64,000 bases of DNA from Phalacrocorax aristotelis (taxonomy: Eukaryota > Chordata > Aves > Suliformes > Phalacrocoracidae). Shown here one piece after another: positions 55,328-64,000 of the stretch (its first letter is position 1; each line of letters begins with the position of its first letter). The notes under the pieces were generated by a model. That model searched no databases and was not told the DNA's origin. It saw only the letters and a program-made list of their open reading frames with translations. The stretch lies in NCBI RefSeq assembly GCF_949628215.1, contig NC_134278.1:106993277-107057276 (forward strand). The letters run 5' to 3'. The translations under genes and the position numbers were made by a program.

Positions 55328-55641
55328 TTACGATTCTAGTAAAGTATGCCATCTACATACTTGCTGTCCTTTAGATTCTTTCATTTCAGTCCAGTGATTG
55401 AGTTCATCTTCTCCTGAGCTGTTGAGACCTAAAGAAATCCACCCTATCATCTCTTTTCGTTTCATGCTGCGCTTATTATATACAGACAGTATGAGCGTCA
55501 CATCTGAAAGCTGAAACAGTGCCACTTGGAAAACAAAGGTTTCTTTGTATACTGGATTTGGCTGTCCTCGCCGGATTGAAGTTTTGCATTTGGACATCTC
55601 TTGCCCCATTGAGTTCAGCAGTGTTAACTTAACATAGGTAT
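55328..55641 (-). CDS. SYT14: SYT14 last coding exon (most of the C2B domain)
   Basis: This terminal exon completes a split Asn codon and encodes 103 further residues to the TAA at 55330-55328, ending [68 protein letters not shown] and [20 protein letters not shown] are the later strands of a synaptotagmin C2B domain. They match SYT14 (SYT16 is the close paralogue; the SERTAD4 neighbour favours SYT14). The aspartates that bind Ca2+ in typical C2 domains are absent: the usual SDPYVK is here NTYVK, and the DxD loop reads VYNK. That fits the family's Ca2+-independent phospholipid and trafficking role. The acceptor is tattttgtag, and the in-frame residues before it are intronic. Confidence 0.95.
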
Positions 55642-58600
55642 CTACAAAATAAATCATATTTTGGAATGTCAGGTATCTTCGAACAAAAGTTTTTGAGAAT
55701 GAGATATTTACAAGACACAAGGATATGGTGTATACCAGGCTGACTGAGCACAGCTTAGTTTAGACACATGAAACGATGACAGGTAAGCAAAATATTACAA
55801 ACACGAGAACAAATTAACTAGCCTCAGTACTATGGAAATGGGTTAAGTTAAAGGTATACCTCATAATCCTCTTCCCATTGACCCCCCCTTACTTGTTCTA
55901 AACAAACTTAAACTGCATTAACACTTAGCAAGCCCCAACTAGCCACAACACTGTAAAGCATACCACTGAATTTTCTGAGAATAAGAATAAACAAAGGAGA
56001 ATGAAGACAACTAATGAAGAGAAAAGGAAATAAAATTGATACACAGTGATGATATCAAAACAGCCAGAATGAAATGCATAAGAATAATCTCTGCATGGAT
56101 GTGGTTCTCACTTTGGGCTTTTCAATTTTATTTATTTTGAAGACCAAAATGTAGCGAAGTGTGTTCAAAGGTAGAAGTTTACACAGTACAAACCCCCTCT
56201 TTATATCCTAGATTTATAAAGGAATAAATTTAATACCCCTTTAAAGATAATTCAGTTTTTGCATCATTCAATACGGTTATTTAAAATATAGCTTGTACGG
56301 TGCTCTTAGGAAATACATTTAAGAAGCTGATGTAAGTAAATGTGGTTAGCACACGTTGGGTGTTAGTATAAACCTTTATTTTTAAAGTTCTGTTTTCATT
56401 TGACTAGAAGCACCAAGTCACGCTCCTGCAGAAGGATGTGCATTTCCTGAAGTTACAACTGATTCTAAGAAATATAAACCCATATAAAACGATCTTTTTT
56501 TCATTCTTTATTCCTGTCGTATTCATGCTAATACATAATATTATTAAAAGATCAGAGTTTACGTAAAAAGAAACACATTGAATATTTTCACTTTGTAGGT
56601 ACACTGAAATCCCAACATCCATAATCAGAGATAAATGCAACTTTTGCATTAGAGAGTGCCACAAATAATAAAGATATACTTTTATAAACCAACATGGTAG
56701 GCAGCCATGGATAGCTTTACTGCTGGCAAGTTTTCTTTTGCATGAAAAAGACAACATCCAATTAGTTTCTACAGGAACTCACCTCGGATTATATAAACCT
56801 GTCCACCTATCAAGTGTTTTAGACAACAGAACAGTCCGTCTGACAACAGGGGGTGGAAAGCAGTAAAAGAAATAATGACCAGATGTCAATAGTTGGGTGA
56901 GAGAGGATCAAAGGTTAAAGTTTAAGAGCAAGCACTATTCACTGGAGTGGAGAAACACAAAACCTTAGCAGCACAGATCAGAAAACGGATTGAACAAAAG
57001 GGTTGTTGGGTAAAATTTAATGAAATGGAGATTTTGTGCAGTTTTTGTGTAATCTTTAACAAAAATTACACCGCTTACATAATGGGTTATCTTAGCACTA
57101 AGAGCTACTGGGTTCTAAAGCACAGTAAACAGAAAGAATCATGCTAACGATTAGGTTATAGAAGACTGGGTAAAAATCACCTTTTTATCAAATCTTATGC
57201 TTTTTCATGCAAACTCCAGCATATTAAGAAAAACTGCACACCATAATTATACTTCATATATTCAAAGCAATAAAATGAAAAATCACTGAACTGAAAACTA
57301 CGCTGGCTTTGCCTTTAGCGTTTATAGTTACAGATATTTGATTGTAATACTTGAGATCTGGAGTAGTGATGGACTTGGGCATGAGAATGACTCTGATCTA
57401 ATTGCTACAAATAGCTGAGGGATGCTTACATCTGAAATTTAACTATGGGTGTCTATTTAAAAATGTAAAGATCTTGGTTGTTAAAATCCATGTATTTATG
57501 GATTTAATGTGTTTGCATGCATACACACACATGCATTTAGTGTACAAAAGCTTGTACCCTGTTCCAACAAAATTTCAAAGGATACTAAGCAGCACCTTCT
57601 TCTCAGACAAAATATTAACTGCCACACAGAGAAACGAAGACAAATTCTAACATCAAATGTTATTGCCTGCAGGATTTGGCCTATTTGCCTTGTGCTCAGT
57701 TGCTAAATGAGTTACTATACAACATACATATATGTAGCAGAGGAGTATATACTACCAAGAAGCAGAAGTGTAGGACTCAATCTGTATTTGCTGCAGAAGC
57801 ATTTCACAAAAATTGCATAGGCTCACAACCCCTAGACTACAGAAAGGATCACATGCGGGAAAGAATAATTGCTTCACTTTTTGTCATAGTTTCTCAAGAC
57901 CTGAATAAAAACTGACCCATGCATGTACTTTGCACTATTTATCATGATTTTGGACCACCGATGATCCAAAAAACAAATTTGATCAGAGCATTTTATCATC
58001 AACCTTATAGGCCATAGTCTTCATTTTGTGGAAATGATGGCACAGAGAGGGGCTCATATGTGTCCACGATGTGTTGACAGGGAGTTAGAAAATGGCAGTG
58101 GTATGCACCTGGGTCCAGGAGTTTACAAGAAGGTGCTACCACTGCTGGAGGGAGGGCAGAGGGATGGCACAAAACAGCCCACAGGAAAAATCTGGATTCC
58201 ACAATAGTCTGTGCACAGTCCTACCAGACCCAGAATGTGCACTAATTCCAGCTTTATAGAAAAAACAGAACTCCAAACCCACTTTTGCCTAAACAGAACC
58301 GGACTATTATTATTATGAATATCAAAACTTCCCCTTATCCATCACAGGGCATGACAAAAGGTAACACACAAGTTCTTCCCACCAAAAAAGGTTAGACAGA
58401 ACATGGTATTACACAAGACTACATGCTGCTTTCTTGCAATCTGAAACAGATTTTTGACCCCAGTGACTCACGCAACTAGGGAATGAACATATCGGTCTTC
58501 AAAACAAGTACTGAACCTCCATCTAACCTGCATATTCTAAATATTAAGAAAAAGTTGGCTTTCTCCAGAGATTCCAGAAAGATAAGCATAAGCCACCTAC

Positions 58601-59867
58601 TGGTTTTTTTGCTTTAAGGGAAGACGTGGTCCCTTCTCTCCCCTTTCATTCCTCCCCCCACCTGTATCCTTGGGCCTTCTTGGCTTTTCCCATCTATTTC
58701 TATGCCTTTGTCTCCAAACAGGCAGCTTCTGGGGCAGCTACCTAATTATATAAAAGTATGAGATTCTTCTTTCCCCTTCCTTCTCTGGCCATGTTTACAA
58801 AGTCTGGCTCCATCCGTGTGAAAAGTATAGAGAAAGCAAAGTAGAGTAAGGCTGAGCCAGATGTAATTAATGAATGGAGTAAAACATGGGTCAAGAAAGA
58901 AAGAAGAGAGCGCCAGTCTGAAATTGCCTGGCTTACTTCCTAAACTGTGAAGACAAAGTGAGATGTGCAAACCACTTATAAAGTGTTGGCAGCCTGCTAC
59001 ATAATCTAGTAGTGTCAGATAATCTGCTAGTGCCATACAAATCTGGGGATTAAGAAACAGAAAGAGGGGCTAAAACCAGAGCCTCCAGACAAAATCAAGA
59101 GGAACGGATATGTATGTCTGGCTACAACTTATGTAAATCAGACTCGTAATCTAAAAAAACAATTAAAAAACTTCTTTAGAAGTTCATTACTGAACTTTCT
59201 CAGGCTATACCAAAAAGATTAGAGACAGTAAAAACATTCTGTGTGTGTGACATTCCATCTGGCTCCACTTTAAAAGTATATTAAGTTCACAGATATTTCA
59301 GACAAATGTATTTTTGAACAAATGCTTGAACACACAGTTCAAGTCCTTTCTGATGACAAACATTCCTTCTGCACTGTATACATGCCAAAGGTCTCAGTTT
59401 GCTTCTCCGTTGTCTTCACTGACATTCCCAAGTTACATATATTACTGCCACACATACACAGGCACATAAGCAATTAAAGACTCCAGTATCGAGCCCTCCA
59501 GAAACAGGAGTAACTGTTCAGAGTTAATATTAGCTGGCATGTACTTTCTTTTCAAACACCAACTTTTTATTCTTCGCCTGTGATGTGAGGCATTACTAAT
59601 TTAGCAATTAATCATTACGATAAAGGTAATTTATTAGTCAGTCATCATGAAAAATTAAAACATTCTTGTTAACTTACAATTAATATTTTGAATTTTAGAT
59701 TTTTTGCTATTTCCCAACTGACTAGAAATATAAAACATGAAACAGATTAGTTGATGATTGCTCTATTTCATTTTGATCGGGTAAGACTAAATGATAGGAT
59801 TGAAGTCCTTGCTACTGAGAGCCCCGCCAGCACAGAAGCATTAGGATGAAAAAAGATTTTCACTCAC
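55642..59867 (-). other. SYT14 last intron
   Basis: A 4226-nt GT-AG intron that interrupts the C2B domain, with donor gtgagt and acceptor ttttgtag. It contains one SINE-like relic near 58.0-58.1 kb. No additional coding exon was recognised. Confidence 0.9.
58013..58140 (+). mobile_element. MIR-like (CORE-SINE) relic in SYT14 intron
   Basis: CTTCATTTTGTGGAAATGATG, GGCACAGAGAGGGGC, ACAGGGAGTTAGAAAATGGCAG and CACCTGGGTCCAGGAG follow, in order, the phrases of an old CORE-SINE (CATTTTACAGATGGGGAAACTG, GGCACAGAGAGG, CACAGGGAGT, AACCCAGGTCTCC). The element is antisense to SYT14. Confidence 0.5.
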
Positions 59868-60057
59868 TGGGTGGTCTGTTCGCTGCCAAGTTTTTGAAGT
59901 GGCTGCCTTTTATCACTTCTGCTGATAATCTTCCAGTTGTAGCGTTATAAAGGAGGCCAATGAGGATTTCTGGAGCTGAGCCATGTACCAGAGACTGACA
60001 AGAGGAGGTACTTTCGCTGCAGGACGCTTCTGACATGCTCATTTGAGAGTCACAACC
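59868..60057 (-). CDS. SYT14: SYT14 penultimate coding exon (C2A-C2B linker and start of C2B)
   Basis: A 190-nt exon encoding 63 residues plus one base. It starts [20 protein letters not shown], a serine/cysteine-rich linker characteristic of SYT14. The first two C2B strands follow ([20 protein letters not shown], then [14 protein letters not shown]). The acceptor is tctgttttatag above 60057, and the donor is a strong A|gtgagtg at 59867. The last base A joins AT of the next exon to make Asn, so the junction is in phase. The rest of the protein (N-terminal membrane segment, C2A) must lie beyond the right edge. Human SYT14 has about 555 residues, so only the last 167 are present. SYT14 has been linked to recessive spinocerebellar ataxia in people. 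Confidence 0.94.
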
Positions 60058-63000
60058 CTATAAAACAGATAAAAAGTTCTATGAGTTTTATGCAACGATG
60101 TTACTGGGAAGTCACTTTTTAGAATAAGGCATAGGAAATTAGGAAAGCAACATACTGACAATAACACAAGTTCCATTCAACCACCCAATAAGGAATGTAC
60201 ATCCTTAATATATACTCAGTTTGCACATGTTAGTGGTAACAAAGACTAAAGTGGTCTGGAATTAAAATAATTCTTAATTTTGTGTTTCTGTTGCCTCATA
60301 ATTCAGAAGAAATAATAGCAGGAAGATGAAGAGCAGCCTTTATGGTTCCTATTTACTTCAATTGCTAAGATAAGACCTGTAACAGAATTTGTCAGCATCC
60401 TGGAGAACACCAAACCTTGGATCTTTTACTTTCCAAAAAATGGAAAACACTAGTGAAACTCTGAAGATAATAAAATGCAGGAAATTCTTATTCATCCTTT
60501 GTAAAGGTTATTCTCTAGACTGAGAATTTATGAGTAGCAAAGTAACAGAACACATGCAAATAGAAAAATGCACTCTGTCTAAAATAAATTAGCTTACAAG
60601 GAATTTAATTGATCCAGGGATACAGAATTGCAATAGACCCTTGGTCTTCTGTGGGAAAGGAAGAATGCTATCCTAAGGCTCTGCAAGCGATGTTTTAATT
60701 TCTACCCCGCAAGCTTCCAAAAAACGCAGATATCTCATGCATTCTCACTGTGTCACATCTTTGATGGGAGCCTCTAATATCCATTTTTATCATTTTAACT
60801 CCTCATTATTGGCCTTAAAAAAAAAAATTAGACTAATGCTAACAATGCCATAGTTGTTCCTACTTTCATTTCTTGTTTTCATGCACTGGCGCATAGTTGC
60901 ACCACTGAAAACAAGAAACTGGACAGAATCTAGCCAATGGCAGGGCAATTTGCTTGGTAGCTGGGACCAGACTTTTGAATTACCAGTACATCCCTTTACG
61001 ATTCTCTCAGGGAAAAAAAACCATAAATTGGATCCACAGATTTTTCAAATACGGCTTGACTCATTTGGGAGTCTCTGGCATTGCTCCTTCAAGGAGTCAT
61101 GATGATTTTGTGAAGCTGATTCTTCCAAATTCCAAATGTCTCTATCAATTCCAGCAACAGCTGTCAGGGGTGCAAGATCAGTCCTAAAACCTAAATAGCA
61201 CAAATCCTCATCAAGGTAAAAGTTAATGTTACAAGCAAGTAACTTAATCTGACATATAAAGCCCAAATGCGTTACAGAATCTCAAGTTATAGAAGACATC
61301 ATACCTACAGGAAGAAATTATGAACCTAAAATAATATCCTTTATACTGACATTTTAACTAGTTCTTCTCAATAGCGCATTTCCATTAAGCCTAGCAGAAA
61401 TTTCAAGTAATAATCCAGGTCTTCATTAATAAACATTCACTGTTGTTAGCAAATGTCTTCCGACCACTAAAGGAGGACCTCAGCAAAATTCTGACTTCCA
61501 TTCCCCAAGCTGCAAATTCTGAATTTTACATCTTTATTTCCCCAAAAGTTCTTTATTCAATTCTCCAAGAATAAATTTCAAATGGGTTGCAAATTGTACA
61601 TTTCTGAAAATGAATTACAAGCATACATTCATTCTCTGGTTCTCGGCACTCACAAAACAGGACACTTTTGATTCCTAACTTCAACAGCAGAATATAAAAT
61701 GGAAAGTTTATAAGAAAGATGACTTGATTCAGCAGCACACTTGAAAGCCTCAGCCTGTCACAACTGCAGCTATTACTTAAGTTTTCTGGTGTTTTAAAAC
61801 TGTAGCACATTATCCCTACGGTGCTTATTCGTCTTACTATTTTGTTGGGCCAGGAATTTAACCATAGTCAGCCTGACACTGTTCAAAGCCTAGGTCTCAA
61901 ATTTGGTTGTGATCATGCTGCAAGTCCACAAAAAAGACATAAGTCAAAGCGAGCAGCTGGGTAACACTCCCTCACAAACCATCAAAGGGCTTTCACATCC
62001 ATACTGAGAGAAGGTGACGACAGCACTTTTTCCTAGTTGTGACGTATTTGTACAGTTTACTGATGTTCTAATAGGGACTCGGTCTAAATCAGTTTATGAT
62101 AAACTGATTACAGTGGGTATCAGAATAAGGTTTAGAATGCTAGAATAGTAAATGAGTGATGACTGAGAGGGAATGAGTCCTGAGGTACCTTGAAAGGGAA
62201 GAAAGTAGCTTCTGTGCGATGTAACGGAGAAGGGGAAAAACAACTGAAAAGTTAAACAAGTGGGATATTACAAAGTTATGTAAGGGTGGGCTAGAAATAT
62301 AATTTCTTTACAGCAGAATGCTGAGTGGATGTGAGAAGACAAGACTGCGTTTGTCAAGGCCAGAGAAAAGGATCCCACCAGCTGAATAGGGGAATGAGAA
62401 GACCTAGGTGATGCTTCCTATCTGTAAATGGATGGAAATGCAAGTAAGCGGCTGTACCTTGGACCTGCTGCACGTAAAGAACTGGTAGATGCAGCCTTGA
62501 TGAAAATCTGGAGAGAGGGTCTAACTTAAATGTTTTGCTATAATACTTTCTAAACCAAAATATTTTGCCTGTTGTTTGGAGACAGGTGGCAGGTTTGAAA
62601 TAAAACAAAAGCGTGTTGTTTAATCCTTAGTGTATAATAAACTTATGAATCTCCTTCCTACAAAATGTTGTGGTGACAGAATTGTAGAGACATTAAAACA
62701 AAGTAACCAAATCCACTGAAGAAACAAACTAAACAATATTTTGTTTCCCATTTCACATAAAAAAATGCTCCGACCCATTTTGTTTCATGCTGACCGAAAC
62801 GTATTTTAAAAAAATACTCTGCTTTTCAATTATGAACTGGAAAATCCTAATATAAAAAAAAAAAAGTGAGAGATTAAGAAGAAAACTGAAGCAGTGAGCT
62901 GTGAAGCAGATTAGAAGACAGACTGCTGTTACTGAGTAAAAACAGGGTTAAATGACATAAACCAAAGTAAAATTTCTGTGTCTACGATAAGAGAGAAAAC

Positions 63001-64000
63001 AGAATTTGGGGGCAAGCAGGTAAAACACATGAGAATAAGGGGAAGGTGAGGTTGTATTTTGTCAGCTTTCTTTTGAAAGAAAGCAGAAAGATCCAATGAG
63101 GAAGAGAAGAAGAAACAGGAGTCAGGGAAAGTAAAGAGACAACTGATATCAACAACTTTTCATTGCAGGACAAAGTCGAAATCAGGGATACCGAGTATTA
63201 TTAGATGCCTTTTCAAATGCATTTTCTTCAGCACAGAGTTTATTGTTCACATTGTGGAAATCCATTCATGGTTTTAAGTAAGGTATTCCATGATAATCAC
63301 ATCTATTGGTAAGCAACGTGACTTTGCATGAAGTCCATAAGCTGCTCTAGAATTGAGCAGTTTTTCAAGTCTCTGTTTAGGGTATTTTTTTTTTCCTGTT
63401 TGCATAGTCAAAATTCAAGAAGAGTGCTAACAAACTCATCAAGAAAAATAAAGAAGTGAGATTTTTACCTGCTCAAAATACTGTCTTCATGATTACGTAC
63501 CAAATTGTAAAATATTAACACTGAAATCGCTAATTGGTACAACATGAATATAAACTTAGCTACAACGAAGCTTTCATCTCATGACAACATTACAGTGCTA
63601 CCAGATGTTTTTCATCTCCATACATATCTGCATTCAATCTATCTGTAGGCCACTTTTATACTGTAGCTTCACTGTGGGAAACGTAATATTTAGACCAAAA
63701 GTTATTATTTATTTGAAATAACCTGTCTATGTAAGTTTATTTTTATTTATGTTCCTTTATGAACACTGTGTGCATTTTAGTAAGTAGGGAAAAGGGACTA
63801 AGTTTCCATAATAGCAAAGGCCTTTCAAGGTCAGTGAAGCACCAGAATGGACTAGTAAGAACTGTTGTAAAATCTTAAATACAGATTTTTAAGAACTTAG
63901 ATGAACTGTCAAGCTATTGATGATCTGGCCACAGTGCAAGGAGCTGTCTCTCTCAAGGTTGTCTCCAGGATATTGATGCTAAATCTCTAACCTATTTTTG
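60058..64000 (-). other. SYT14 upstream intron, continuing past the window edge
   Basis: An acceptor-flanked intron runs at least 3.9 kb to the window edge. I looked for the C2A-encoding exon that should precede the GCDSQ exon and did not find it. No repeat family was recognised; the sequence is AT-rich with short homopolymers. Confidence 0.75.

Overview
The window looks like nuclear DNA from a bird. It has two vertebrate genes with phase-compatible GT-AG introns, a CpG-island promoter, long gene-free AT-rich stretches and low repeat density. The repeats recognised are avian-type endogenous-retrovirus LTRs and an old CR1-type LINE tail. The species cannot be fixed from the sequence alone. No operon-like organisation, rRNA, tRNA or CRISPR array was seen.

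Both recognised genes lie on the minus strand. From right to left they are the 3' end of SYT14 (synaptotagmin-14; two terminal coding exons at 59868-60057 and 55328-55641, the rest beyond the right edge) and the complete coding region of SERTAD4 (SERTA-domain protein 4; exons 27113-27290, 26512-26627 and 22610-23356; 346 aa predicted). This matches the order SYT14 - SERTAD4 - HHAT known from human 1q32.2, with the two genes in the same direction. No HHAT coding exon was recognised in the leftmost 22 kb.

Layout: 1-20.6 kb is intergenic. It holds an LTR with a perfect 5-bp target duplication (6082-6808), an eroded CR1 tail (about 9615-9905) and an AT-rich block with a near-canonical SOX-POU composite site (14715-14729). 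20.6-22.6 kb is the probable SERTAD4 3' UTR, 22.6-27.3 kb the SERTAD4 coding region, and 26.76-28.35 kb its CpG-island promoter. The island carries a (GGGGCC)5 tract on the transcribed-sense strand and a likely 5'-UTR intron. 28.4-53 kb is a gene desert with a second solo LTR (32607-33200, also with a perfect 5-bp duplication) and SINE-like relics. 53-55.3 kb is the probable SYT14 3' UTR, and 55.3-64 kb is SYT14 exons and introns.

The two genes do not form a known pathway. SERTAD4 is a putative nuclear transcriptional co-regulator, and SYT14 is a Ca2+-independent C2-domain trafficking protein. I found no convincing new multi-gene system. The items most worth checking are the promoter (GGGGCC)5 repeat, the SOX-POU site and the two dated-by-structure LTR insertions.
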